Below are positions 32,178 to 40,421 of a stretch of DNA of 64,000 nt, one piece after another. The DNA is from JBKBKC01 sp046294265 (GTDB lineage Bacteria; Pseudomonadota; Alphaproteobacteria; Rhodobacterales; Rhodobacteraceae), in the NCBI GenBank assembly GCA_046294265.1, contig JBKBKC010000001.1, positions 248,001 to 312,000 of the forward strand, written 5' to 3'. Every line of letters begins with the position of its first letter. Positions within the stretch are counted from its first letter, which is position 1. The notes beneath the pieces are model-generated. The model saw nothing but the letters and a program-made list of their open reading frames with translations. It was not told where the DNA came from and ran no database searches. Both the position numbers and the translations under genes were made by a program.

Positions 32178-33167
32178 CTATTCGGCCGGAGCCGCAGAGC
32201 GCCCGCCCGATGCGCCCGCATTACCCTGCACTTCCTTGACCCAGAGCGCATGATGCTCCTTGGCCCAGTTCAGATCGACCTCGCCCGAACCCATCGCATC
32301 GAACGCGCCCTCCATCCCGACCGAGCCGATGTAGATGTGGGCGATGATGATGGCCGTCAGCAGCGCCGAGACGATGCCGTGGACCAGCTGGTAGAACTGC
32401 CAGTCCGCCTGTGTGCCCGCGACACCGGGGAACAGCAGGAAATAGCCCGTCACCGACAGCGCGATCCCGCCCAGCGTTACCGCCCAGAAGATAAGCTTCT
32501 GGCCTGCGTTGAACTTGCCTGCCGGGGGGTGGACACCCTTTTTCAAAAGGCCCCCGCCCATGGCAAGCCAGGTCATGTCATGCGCCCTTGGCAGGTTGCG
32601 TCCGACCCAGAGGAGAAACGACAGCAACAGCCCGATCATGAAGGCCCAGCCCACATAGTTGTGCGCGATTTTACCATAGGCCGTCAGCGTGCCAAATCTG
32701 CCCTCGCCCACCAGCGGCAAAAGCAGCGTGCGACCAAGCACCAGGTTCATGCCGGTCAGCGCAAGCACGACGAACGACCCGGCCATCAGCCAGTGCGCAA
32801 AGCGGTCGATGCCGCTGAAGCGGGTGATCGTCCGGCCCGAGGGGCCCGCTTCGATGCGGATGCGTCCACGGACAGCAAAGAACACCGCAAGCAGGATCAG
32901 GATGCCCGCCATGGAATAGATGGTCAGCGACCGCACGGTGGTGGTGTGGGTCGCCGCCCAGCCCTTGTTGTCGGGCTTGATGAGGCCCGCGGCCTGGTCA
33001 TCGGGGATGGTGATGCGGCCCGTGACCTGTTCGCCGGGTTTCAGCGCGTTGAACAGGCTGTCCTCTGTCACCGCTTTGGCGGTGGGGTTGATCTGCTGCG
33101 CCTGCGCGACGGGGGTGGTGAAGGCCAGTGCCAGCACGAGGCCAAGGGTAGCGAAAAGCGTTTTCAT
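32178..33167 (-). CDS. Formate dehydrogenase, cytochrome b556 (gamma) subunit
   Basis: The membrane anchor that passes electrons from the iron-sulfur subunit to quinone. The 329-residue protein has an N-terminal signal peptide (MKTLFATLGLVLALAFTTPVAQA) and a periplasmic segment of about 70 residues. Four membrane helices follow (SMAGILILLAVFFAV, WLMAGSFVVLALTGMN, WAFMIGLLLSFLLWV, LIFWAVTLGGIALSVTGY, plus VSALLTAIIIAHIYIGS). Candidate haem His residues are in DRFAHW, AHNYVG, LVHGI and AHIYIG. The tail HALWVKEVQ is family-like. GGGGGG lies 7 bases before this ATG; another ATG six bases upstream is too close to it. Last gene of the operon. Confidence 0.92.
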   Translation of the reverse strand: MKTLFATLGLVLALAFTTPVAQAQQINPTAKAVTEDSLFNALKPGEQVTGRITIPDDQAAGLIKPDNKGWAATHTTTVRSLTIYSMAGILILLAVFFAVRGRIRIEAGPSGRTITRFSGIDRFAHWLMAGSFVVLALTGMNLVLGRTLLLPLVGEGRFGTLTAYGKIAHNYVGWAFMIGLLLSFLLWVGRNLPRAHDMTWLAMGGGLLKKGVHPPAGKFNAGQKLIFWAVTLGGIALSVTGYFLLFPGVAGTQADWQFYQLVHGIVSALLTAIIIAHIYIGSVGMEGAFDAMGSGEVDLNWAKEHHALWVKEVQGNAGASGGRSAAPAE

Positions 33168-33180
33168 CGGCATTCCCCCC

Positions 33181-33777
33181 TTACACCGTGACCGTGGCGC
33201 CATAGGCCGTGCGCCAACCCCAGGCGCCCGATCCATAGCCGCGCGTGACCACACGTTCCTTGTAGATCTCGGCGATGATGTCGCCGTCCCCCGCCAGCAG
33301 CGCCTTGGTCGAGCACATCTCGGCACAGAGCGGCAGCTTGCCCTCTGCCAGACGGTTGGAGCCGTATTTCTGGTATTCCGCCATCGTCATGTCAGCCTCG
33401 GGTCCACCCGCGCAATAGGTGCACTTGTCCATCTTGCCGCGGGTGCCGAAGTTGCCGACGCGTGGATATTGCGGCGCGCCGAAGGGGCAGGCGTAGAAGC
33501 AGTAGCCGCAGCCGATGCAGGTGTCCTTGGAATGCAGGACCACGCCATCGGCGGTGGTATAGAAGCACGACACCGGGCAGACGGCGGCGCAGGGCGCATC
33601 CGTGCAGTGCATGCAGGCCATCGAGACCGAGCGTTCCCCCGGCAGGCCGTCATTCAGCGTGACGACGCGGCGGCGGTTGATGCCCCAGGGCACCTCATGC
33701 TCGTTCTTGCAGGCGGTGACGCAGGCGTTGCATTCGATGCAGCGGTCGGCGTCGCACAGGAATTTCATTCGGGCCAT
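33181..33777 (-). CDS. fdh3B: Formate dehydrogenase FDH3-type iron-sulfur (beta) subunit
   Basis: A 198-residue ferredoxin-type electron carrier with four 4Fe-4S clusters, supported by CIECNACVTACKNEH, CMHCTDAPCAAVCPVS, CIGCGYCFYACPFG and CTYC...CAEMC. It has neither its own signal peptide nor the C-terminal membrane helix of E. coli FdnH, which is the usual form of the FDH3 subgroup. Export presumably occurs bound to the Tat-signal alpha subunit. It lies 15 bases after the alpha gene and 13 bases before the cytochrome b gene. Confidence 0.94.
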   Translation of the reverse strand: MARMKFLCDADRCIECNACVTACKNEHEVPWGINRRRVVTLNDGLPGERSVSMACMHCTDAPCAAVCPVSCFYTTADGVVLHSKDTCIGCGYCFYACPFGAPQYPRVGNFGTRGKMDKCTYCAGGPEADMTMAEYQKYGSNRLAEGKLPLCAEMCSTKALLAGDGDIIAEIYKERVVTRGYGSGAWGWRTAYGATVTV

Positions 33778-33792
33778 TGGTGTGATCCTCCC

Positions 33793-36756
33793 TTACGCCG
33801 CTGCGATCTGGCAAAGCGTGACCTTGCCTTCGTGCATCCCCGTCACGGGGTCGTAGCCATAGCTGGTGATGACGTTCACGCTTTCGCCCAGCACGATGGG
33901 GTCGGTGCCCTGCGGATACTTGCCGCGCTGATCCTCACCCTGAAACCACCCGGCAAAGTGGAAGGGCATGAAGGCCGCGCCCGACCCCACACGCTCTGTC
34001 ACCAGCGCCTTGACGCGGGCCTTCGAGCCGCCTTCGGGGCCATAGACCCAGACCCAGCCGCCATCGGTGATCCCGCGCGCGGTGGCATCCGCCGGGTTGA
34101 TCTCGACGAACATGTCCTGCTGCAACTCGGCCAGCCAGGGGTTCGACCGGGTTTCCTCGCCGCCGCCCTCGTATTCCACAAGACGTCCCGAGGTGAGCAC
34201 GATGGGGAATTTCTCGGCCAGCTTTTCGGTGATCGCCTTGTCCTGCATCGTCTTGCCGATGTTGGGCATCCGCAACTGGCGGCCATCGTCGCGGGTGGGA
34301 TAGTCGGCCACGAGGTCCGGGCGCGGCGAATAGATCGGCTCGCGGTGCACCGGGATCGGGTCGGGCAGGTTCCAGGCCACGGCGCGGGCCTTGCCGTTGC
34401 CGAAGGGCACGCAGCCGTGTTGCAGCGCCACCCGCTGGATGCCGCCCGACAGGTCGATGGACCAGGAGACCTTGGCCTGGTTCTCGGGGTCATTGCCGCC
34501 GATGCGCTGGATCGTTGCCAGCTCTTCGGCGGTCAGGTCAACGTCCCATCCCAGCGTTTGCAACACGCCATAGGTGAATTCCGGGTAACCGTCCTGGATC
34601 TCGGACCCCTTGGGCCAGGACCCTTCGGCCAGCAGCGTCACGCCATCCTTTTCCAGACCGAACCGGGGACGGAACGCGCCGCCACCTTTCATCGGCTCCA
34701 GGTTGGTGTTGTAAAGGATATGCGTTCCCGGGTGACGCAGTTCGGGGGTCCCCCAGCAGGGCCAGGGCAGGCCGTAGAAATCACCCTGCACCTCGGCCGG
34801 TGCATCCGCCTTGGCGCGCAGGGTCACCACGTCGAACTTGTCCTGATTGGCCATGTGGGCCTTGAGCCGCTCGGGGCTTTGGCCGGTATAGCCGGTAGAC
34901 CAGCCACCACGGTTGATCTCGCGCAGGATGGATTCGGGCGTGGGCTCGAGGCTGAACTTGCCCTGCACCATTTCATAGTTTTTGAACATCTGCTCGGCAA
35001 AGCCGAGCTTGGCCGCCAGCCGATAGACCACCGCATAATCGTTGTCGGATTCGAAGATCGGCTCGACGATCTTTTCGCCCCATTGCACCGACCGGTTGGA
35101 ACAGGTGCGCGAGCCCGAGCATTCGAACTGCGTGCTGATCGGCAGAAGGTAGGTGTTGTCGGTGCGGTCGTGCAGGGCGGCGAAGGTGGTGGGATGCGGA
35201 TCGGCCACCACCAGCAGGTCCAGCGCGTTCATCCCCTTTTGCGCATCCGCCATCCGCGGCACGGTGTTGCCGCCGTGGCCAAAGACGATCATCGCCTTGA
35301 TGTTGTCACGTTGATCGACCTGTTCGGCATCCAGCATCGCCGCATCGAACCAGCGGGTCGAGGGGATGCCCGAGGTCTCCATGTTCTTGACCGCATCGCG
35401 CGCATCGCGGCCACCCTTGGCAGGCACCTCGTCAAAGCGGCTGACGAAATAGTCATAAGGCACGTCCCAGACGCGGGACCAGTGTTTCCACGCCCCGGTG
35501 GCGAGGCCGTAATAGCAGGGCAGGTTCGCGATATCCAAACCGAAGTCGGTCGCGCCCTGCACGTTGCAATGGCCGCGGAAGATGTTGGCCCCGGTGCCCT
35601 CGGATCCCACATTGCCGGTTGCCAGCAGCAGGTTGTTGTAGGCGCGCACGTTGGCCGTGCCTACGGTGTGCTGCGTGCCGCCCATGCACCAGATGAAGGT
35701 GGAGGGCTTTTCCTTGGCAAAGGTTTCGGCCACGCGGCGAAGCTGCCCCTCGGGGACGCCGGTGATGCGCTCGACCTCGGCGGGGGCATATTTCTTCACC
35801 TCCTCGCGCACCTGGTCCATGCCGTAGACGCGGCTCGCGATGAACTGCTGATCCTCCCAGCCATTCTCGAAAATGTGCCACATGATGCCCCAGATCACCG
35901 CGATGTCGGTGCCGGAACGGAAGCGGACATAATCGGTGGCGTGGGCCGCCGTGCGGGTGAAGCGGGGATCAAAGACGATGACATTCGCGCGCTGCGTCTC
36001 CTTGCCCGACAGGATGTGTTGCAGCGAGACGGGATGCGCCTCGGCCGCGTTCGAGCCCATGAAGATCACGGTCTTGGCGTTGCGGATGTCGTTGTAGCTG
36101 TTGGTCTGCGCGCCGTAGCCCCAGGTATTGGCCACGCCCGCCACGGTGGTCGAATGGCAGATGCGCGCCTGGTGATCGACGTTGTTGGTGCCCCAGAAGG
36201 CCGCGAACTTGCGGAACAGATAGGCACCTTCGTTCGAAAACTTGGCAGATCCAAGGAAATACACGCTGTCGGCGCCGGATTTCTCGCGGATCGCGGTCAT
36301 CTTGTCGCCGATCTCGTCGATGGCCTGGTCCCAGGTGATGCGCGTCCACTGGCCGCCCACCTTCTTCATCGGGTATTTCAGGCGGCGGTCGCCATGCACC
36401 AGCTCGCGCACCGATGCGCCCTTGGCGCAATGCGTGCCGCGGTTGATCGGGCTTTCCCAGGCCGGTTCCTGCCCCACCCAGACGCCGTTCTGCACCTCGG
36501 CCTTGACGGTGCAGCCGACCGAGCAGTGGGTGCATATGTTCTTGCGGATCTCGACGGGCTGGCCATGGACCATCGGGCCTGCCTCGGCCCGCCGCACTGT
36601 GCCCGCACCCAGCGTGCCAAGGGCGGCCAGACCGCCGACCGCAAGGCCCGAGCCGCGCAGGAAGCTGCGGCGATCCACGGGCTTGGCGGCGAGGTTGGAG
36701 GCCATGGCGGCAAGACCGCCGCGCGCCGTCTCAGAGGTTCTGCGCTTTACCAGCAT
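33793..36756 (-). CDS. Tat-exported formate dehydrogenase, catalytic (alpha) subunit
   Basis: A 987-residue molybdenum/tungsten (bis-MGD) enzyme that oxidises formate in the periplasm. A Tat signal (DRRSFLRGSGLAVGG, residues ~28-42) precedes the 4Fe-4S motif HCSVGCTVKAEV. The active site is Cys200 in RICHST, the position of selenocysteine in E. coli FdnG; no in-frame TGA or SECIS need be invoked. Further landmarks are GSNAAEAHPVS, CMGGTQHTVGTANVRA, FRGHCNVQGATDFG and the C-terminal molybdopterin-binding segment LVEYEGGGEETRSNPWLAELQ. It follows the small Tat protein gene by 3 bases. With the beta and gamma subunits it would feed electrons from formate to the quinone pool. Confidence 0.95.
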   Translation of the reverse strand: MLVKRRTSETARGGLAAMASNLAAKPVDRRSFLRGSGLAVGGLAALGTLGAGTVRRAEAGPMVHGQPVEIRKNICTHCSVGCTVKAEVQNGVWVGQEPAWESPINRGTHCAKGASVRELVHGDRRLKYPMKKVGGQWTRITWDQAIDEIGDKMTAIREKSGADSVYFLGSAKFSNEGAYLFRKFAAFWGTNNVDHQARICHSTTVAGVANTWGYGAQTNSYNDIRNAKTVIFMGSNAAEAHPVSLQHILSGKETQRANVIVFDPRFTRTAAHATDYVRFRSGTDIAVIWGIMWHIFENGWEDQQFIASRVYGMDQVREEVKKYAPAEVERITGVPEGQLRRVAETFAKEKPSTFIWCMGGTQHTVGTANVRAYNNLLLATGNVGSEGTGANIFRGHCNVQGATDFGLDIANLPCYYGLATGAWKHWSRVWDVPYDYFVSRFDEVPAKGGRDARDAVKNMETSGIPSTRWFDAAMLDAEQVDQRDNIKAMIVFGHGGNTVPRMADAQKGMNALDLLVVADPHPTTFAALHDRTDNTYLLPISTQFECSGSRTCSNRSVQWGEKIVEPIFESDNDYAVVYRLAAKLGFAEQMFKNYEMVQGKFSLEPTPESILREINRGGWSTGYTGQSPERLKAHMANQDKFDVVTLRAKADAPAEVQGDFYGLPWPCWGTPELRHPGTHILYNTNLEPMKGGGAFRPRFGLEKDGVTLLAEGSWPKGSEIQDGYPEFTYGVLQTLGWDVDLTAEELATIQRIGGNDPENQAKVSWSIDLSGGIQRVALQHGCVPFGNGKARAVAWNLPDPIPVHREPIYSPRPDLVADYPTRDDGRQLRMPNIGKTMQDKAITEKLAEKFPIVLTSGRLVEYEGGGEETRSNPWLAELQQDMFVEINPADATARGITDGGWVWVYGPEGGSKARVKALVTERVGSGAAFMPFHFAGWFQGEDQRGKYPQGTDPIVLGESVNVITSYGYDPVTGMHEGKVTLCQIAAA

Positions 36757-36759
36757 GGA

Positions 36760-36963
36760 TCATTCCCCCTTGTAGTAGCGGTTGGTGGCATAAAAGGCGC
36801 GGACGTGGTCGGTTTCCTGATAACGGGCCTTGGTCCGCTCATTGGCGCTTTCCTGCGCCACGGCGGGCAGTGCCCCGCCGGTCAGGGTCGCAGCCCCGGT
36901 AGCTACGGCCACGCCGAAAAATCCGCGTCTGCCGATGCCTCGCACCTTTACATTCTCCGCCAT
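36760..36963 (-). CDS. Small Tat-signal protein of formate dehydrogenase loci
   Basis: A 67-residue protein, almost half of it a Tat signal (GRRGFFGVAVATGAATLTGG, near residues 11-30, then an AVAQE cleavage site). About 30 mature residues remain (ERTKARYQETDHVRAFYATNRYYKGE). It matches the short 'formate dehydrogenase region TAT target' family (TIGR02811 as I recall), found only next to formate dehydrogenase genes. It probably exists as a small periplasmic subunit or assembly factor. It is directly upstream of the alpha gene. Confidence 0.9.
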   Translation of the reverse strand: MAENVKVRGIGRRGFFGVAVATGAATLTGGALPAVAQESANERTKARYQETDHVRAFYATNRYYKGE

Positions 36964-37008
36964 GTCATCCTCCCGCTGTCAGACCTGCCAAGGCAGGCCC
37001 CCCGTTTT

Positions 37009-37671
37009 CTATCCATGTGCCCGGATGGCAGGTTCCCCCGCCGCCGCGCGTGCCAGGGCAAATGCGCGCGCCTCGATATCACAGAAAACACGCCCTACCT
37101 GTGCCACCACACGGTAGAACCGCGCCGATGGGGCCTTGGCCAGATCGTCAAAGAACATGCCCGCCCAAGGCTCCAGGTGCCGGGCAAAGAACCCGGCCTC
37201 CCCCGCCCCGCCGCAGCCCAGCACCGCCGCATCGAACCGTCCCAGTGCCAGACCGGCCATGACCTCGGCCAGACTTGCGATGTGGTCTTCGGGCTCATGC
37301 CGTCCGGGCGCGCGTTCAATGCCCATAGCCGCCAGATCGCGGCGCAGGTCGGCCAGCGGGCGTTCGTTCAGGAACCCGGTCAGGTAGAACGATCCGTAGG
37401 GCAACAGTTCGCCCCGGCCCACGCCGATGAAGAGGTCAAAGAATTCCTGCCGGACCGCCGGTGCCTCCGCAGTCCGCGCTGCCTCGGCAAGCTGTCGGAA
37501 AGCAAGGCCGAGCGGCGCGTTATCTGGCTCAAGCGCGCCAATCGCCGCCAGCATCGCAGCATCGGGCGGTGCCACCAGAATGCGCGCCAGAAAACCCCAT
37601 TGCTGGGATCGCAGCGCGTTTTCGTCCAATTTGGCTGGCTCGACCAAGGCCGCGCTGGCGTTGTCTGACAT
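37009..37671 (-). CDS. TorD/DmsD-family molybdoenzyme chaperone
   Basis: A 220-residue, all-helical cytoplasmic protein. The conserved region EFFDLFIGVGRGELLPYGSFYLTGFLNERPLADLR, with the later EPEDHIASLAEVMAGL and FFARHLEPWAGMFFDDL, matches TorD-type chaperones, which bind Tat signals of molybdoenzymes and check cofactor loading before export. It is directly upstream of the small Tat protein and the catalytic subunit, so the target is evident. GGGAG lies 4 bases before the ATG at 37671; the frame opens further upstream but has no support. Follows the DUF3306 gene by 140 bases. Confidence 0.9.
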   Translation of the reverse strand: MSDNASAALVEPAKLDENALRSQQWGFLARILVAPPDAAMLAAIGALEPDNAPLGLAFRQLAEAARTAEAPAVRQEFFDLFIGVGRGELLPYGSFYLTGFLNERPLADLRRDLAAMGIERAPGRHEPEDHIASLAEVMAGLALGRFDAAVLGCGGAGEAGFFARHLEPWAGMFFDDLAKAPSARFYRVVAQVGRVFCDIEARAFALARAAAGEPAIRAHG

Positions 37672-37811
37672 CTGGCTCCCTGTGCGGTGATTTGAATCAA
37701 CACCGCTTATCCTGCGGGCAAGGATACCCAACCTTGCGCAGAGTGCAAAACCATTTCTGCGAAGCGGTCCGAAAACTTTACCAACTCGGGTGCCAGGGGA
37801 TGGATTGGCGC

Positions 37812-38387
37812 TCAGCCTGGCAAAGCGCCGCCGTGACGGGGCGGCGCCGGAACACCAGCCTGCTGCGCCGCTGGCTCGGCAGCGGGCGGCGGGGTTGGCG
37901 CGGCGGCGGCGGGGGCCGGGGCAGCGGCGACATCGGCCCATTCCGACCCAGCGTCATCCTCTGCAGGGCTCATCTCCTCAACGGGCGCGCCGGCAAAGAT
38001 GCGCTCGGCCATCTGCGACACATCCTGCGCGCTGATCGTGCCGCCAAAGCCCTTGATCCCCCCCGGCGCGTTGTAATCCCAGAAGTAGTCGCGCGCCGGG
38101 TCCTCGTAGTTGGCGATCAGCGGATTGGCCGCCCAGGCCCGCCGAAGCGCCGCGTTCTTCAGCGCGCGCGGAACGCCCGCCTGCAGAAAGCCCCGAACGT
38201 CGGTGCCGGGGCCGATGTCCTCGATCCGCGGCAGGCTTGCCAGAAGCTCGGGGTCGGCCTCTGCCTCCACCTCTGGTTCAGCCTCCGCGAGGGGTTCGGG
38301 GGCTGCCTCCTCGGCGGCGCGCTTTCGGGCCGACCAGCGGGACAGGAAATCGGCATCGTCGGGGCCGGGCGGATCGGATGCGGTCAT
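37812..38387 (-). CDS. DUF3306-type protein of formate dehydrogenase loci
   Basis: A 191-residue soluble protein. Residues ~1-115 form the conserved part (DFLSRWSARKRAAEE; LPRIEDIGPGTDVRGFLQAGVP; LKNAALRRAWAANPLIANYEDPARDYFWDYN), matching what I know as DUF3306. The rest is a disordered Ala/Pro-rich tail. The N-terminal 'FLxRWSxRK' start is typical. It overlaps the DUF3305 gene by ATGA. The family occurs with formate dehydrogenase genes and has no established biochemical role. Confidence 0.82.
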   Translation of the reverse strand: MTASDPPGPDDADFLSRWSARKRAAEEAAPEPLAEAEPEVEAEADPELLASLPRIEDIGPGTDVRGFLQAGVPRALKNAALRRAWAANPLIANYEDPARDYFWDYNAPGGIKGFGGTISAQDVSQMAERIFAGAPVEEMSPAEDDAGSEWADVAAAPAPAAAAPTPPPAAEPAAQQAGVPAPPRHGGALPG

Positions 38388-38890
38388 TTGCGGCCCCATT
38401 TCTGGTCGGGGGACAGGATGCGCGGGGCGCGCGGGTCGGCCTCATACTGCCCGGTGGCGCGTGTGCGGCGGCGTTTGTGAAACACCTCCTCAACATGGTG
38501 CTGGGCGATAAAGGCGGCCACGGCAGCCATCAGGCCCGGGGGCATCGCAACCGCCTCGACCACGCGCGCGGGGTCGCTGGCCAGCGATTCGCCCTCATAG
38601 GGGTCGGGCGTGACCAGATGAACCCGCCCGGCATCCATCGACACCCAGACGGAAGGACGAGCAGAGGCCAGGTTGGTGCGGTAATGCCCCGTCTCGCCAT
38701 GGTGCAGCACCAGCTCATGATCGCCCAGCCAGACCGTGTGCACCCCGCCATCGTCGTGCATCAGCGTGCCGGGGGCCAGCGGCAGGGGCGCCTCGGTCAC
38801 CGCATGGGGGCGCAGCACGCGGCCGCCCCAGCGGCTGGCGGGGGGGTGCGAGCGGCCCATGACCCCGATGCGGAACACCTCTTTCGGCAT
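38384..38890 (-). CDS. DUF3305-type protein of formate dehydrogenase loci
   Basis: A 168-residue soluble protein that I recognise as DUF3305 from its pattern (PLPLAPGTLMHDDGGVHTVWLGDHELVLHHGETGHYRTNL; PSVWVSMD; VTPDPYEGESLA) and its pairing with DUF3306. The C-terminal part contains VVEAVAMPPGLMAAVAAFIAQHHVEEVFHKRRRTR. Starts and stops overlap both neighbours (TGATG upstream, ATGA downstream). A role in maturation or redox-enzyme assembly is inferred from context only. Confidence 0.82.
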   Translation of the reverse strand: MPKEVFRIGVMGRSHPPASRWGGRVLRPHAVTEAPLPLAPGTLMHDDGGVHTVWLGDHELVLHHGETGHYRTNLASARPSVWVSMDAGRVHLVTPDPYEGESLASDPARVVEAVAMPPGLMAAVAAFIAQHHVEEVFHKRRRTRATGQYEADPRAPRILSPDQKWGRK

Positions 38891-39882
38891 CAGGCGCGGC
38901 CCTCCGGTCCGGTGGCGAGGGGCAGGCCCATCACCAGGTTCTGCGGCTTCATCCGCACCACATTGTCGGCCCCGATCCCGAGGAGCAGCCAGACCGGATG
39001 CCCCGCCACATCGGGGCGCAGGGCGGCGGGGTCGATCTGCATGGCATAAAGCCCGATCAGTGTATCGGCGGCAACCTCGCCCCGCCACAGCGCGTCACCG
39101 ATGCGCGTGCCCACGGGATCGAGGCCCACATACCAGCGCAGGTCCACGCCCTCGGCGCGGGTGGTCGGCGTAACCTCGGCCTCAAGGCCCAGAAGGTGGT
39201 GCAGGAACCGCGCGGCGACCTGCCCCAGCGCCGCGCGCGCGCGCGGGTCGGCGCCGAAGGGCAGAACCATCGCATGCGCATCCGAGCGGCTGAAATAGGT
39301 CCAGCCGTTGCCCTCACCCAGCACATCCAGCGCCGATACGCCGCCCTGAAGCATCGCCATCAGGGGGTTCTGGTGGCTTTGCGCCTCCAGCTCGCCCACC
39401 AGCTCGTCATCGGCCAGAAGGATCGCACCCTTGTCGAAATGCGCCCGCTGGGGGCGAAAGAACATCTCGGCGGCGCGCAGGGTGAACACATCCTCGCAGC
39501 CGTCCAGCGCGTTGCGCAGGATCAGCTGCACCAGCTGGTCATAGAACACGATGGGCAGCCGGGTGCCCTGCCGGACAAGGCGCAGATAGCCGGCCTCAAT
39601 GGTGCCTGCCGCCATGAGGGTATCGCGCAGGGCGATCAGGAACCCCCAGTTCTCGCGCGCGTCCGGGTCGGCCAGCGCCGCAATCTGGCCCGGTGTCACC
39701 GCATCGCGGGGCGCGCGCATCAGGCGGGCATGGAGCGCCCGCTCGGCAAAGCAGGCCTCGGGCGGGGGCAGGATCTCGGGGCGGGCGAGCCAGGCCAGGA
39801 TAAGCTCATCCGTCACCAGCATGTGCCCGTGCGCGTCAAGGCGGGTAAGCTGATGGCCGGAGGCGACCCAGAATTCCCTCAT
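38890..39882 (-). CDS. DUF6352-type protein of formate dehydrogenase loci
   Basis: A 330-residue cytoplasmic protein starting MREFWVASGHQLTRLDAHGHM. It is largely helical, with an acidic segment EPEAC-like near residue 45, VFYDQLVQLILRNALDGCEDVFTLRAAEMFFRPQ in the middle and GVDLRWYVGLDPVGTRIGDALWRGE near the C-terminus. I recall this as DUF6352, always near formate dehydrogenase or related molybdoenzyme genes. It overlaps both neighbours by a few bases (ATGA/TGATG). No catalytic motif is evident. Confidence 0.8.
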   Translation of the reverse strand: MREFWVASGHQLTRLDAHGHMLVTDELILAWLARPEILPPPEACFAERALHARLMRAPRDAVTPGQIAALADPDARENWGFLIALRDTLMAAGTIEAGYLRLVRQGTRLPIVFYDQLVQLILRNALDGCEDVFTLRAAEMFFRPQRAHFDKGAILLADDELVGELEAQSHQNPLMAMLQGGVSALDVLGEGNGWTYFSRSDAHAMVLPFGADPRARAALGQVAARFLHHLLGLEAEVTPTTRAEGVDLRWYVGLDPVGTRIGDALWRGEVAADTLIGLYAMQIDPAALRPDVAGHPVWLLLGIGADNVVRMKPQNLVMGLPLATGPEGRA

Positions 39883-40421
39883 GCGCCACCCCCCATACGC
39901 GTCAGGTCGATCTCGTCGCCCTCCGCCTCGAAGAATTCGAAAGCCCGGCCATGGCCGCGCAAGTAGTCGGCGGAATAGGCGGTCTGGTCGCGGGGCTTGA
40001 GGGTGCGGAACCGTTCGCGGATGGTGCCATCCTCCTCGGTGCGATGCAGGGCGATCAGGGTGCCGGGGGTGTGGCCACGGCACAGTTCCTCGGCGAGCGC
40101 GATTTCCTCGGCGGCGGCGGGGCGGGCGGTGGCCTGGTCGGGGGCACCCAGATGCAGGACGAGTTGTAGCGACAACAGGTCCACCGCCTGCGCGCGGTTC
40201 TGCGGCTGCACCTCGGTCACCGTGACGAGGGTGGAAAAGCCGAACCCCCCGATCCCCAGAAACCCCGACCGGAACGCGATCTGCGCCTTGCGGTCAAGGC
40301 TGGCCATGGGCCTGCCCGCCCACAGGAACGTACCCGGCACCGCCCATTCGCCGGGCTCGGCGGCAGGCGCAAAGATCACGCCGTCGGAAGGGTCAAGCCG
40401 GATCGTTCGGGGCAGCAGCAT
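39879..40421 (-). CDS. DUF6505-type protein of formate dehydrogenase loci
   Basis: A 180-residue soluble protein (MLLPRTIRLDPSDGVIFAPAAEPGEWAVPGTFLWAG...; QIAFRSGFLGIGGFGFSTLVTVTEV). I recall this as DUF6505. Its start shares TGATG with the ligase-like gene and its end overlaps the DUF6352 gene by ATGA. No metal or nucleotide site can be recognised. The name rests on memory of the family and on context. Confidence 0.75.
   Translation of the reverse strand: MLLPRTIRLDPSDGVIFAPAAEPGEWAVPGTFLWAGRPMASLDRKAQIAFRSGFLGIGGFGFSTLVTVTEVQPQNRAQAVDLLSLQLVLHLGAPDQATARPAAAEEIALAEELCRGHTPGTLIALHRTEEDGTIRERFRTLKPRDQTAYSADYLRGHGRAFEFFEAEGDEIDLTRMGGGA

Noticed and set aside
33793..36756. Selenocysteine codon in the exported formate dehydrogenase
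   Set aside because: The codon at the active site is TGC (Cys200) and the frame has no internal TGA.
32920..37668. A 1,582-codon open frame on the plus strand, antisense to the exported formate dehydrogenase genes
   Set aside because: It is the complementary-frame shadow common in high-GC genes. It has no recognisable domain, is rich in Arg/His/Gly, and the minus strand carries intact, well-known enzymes throughout.
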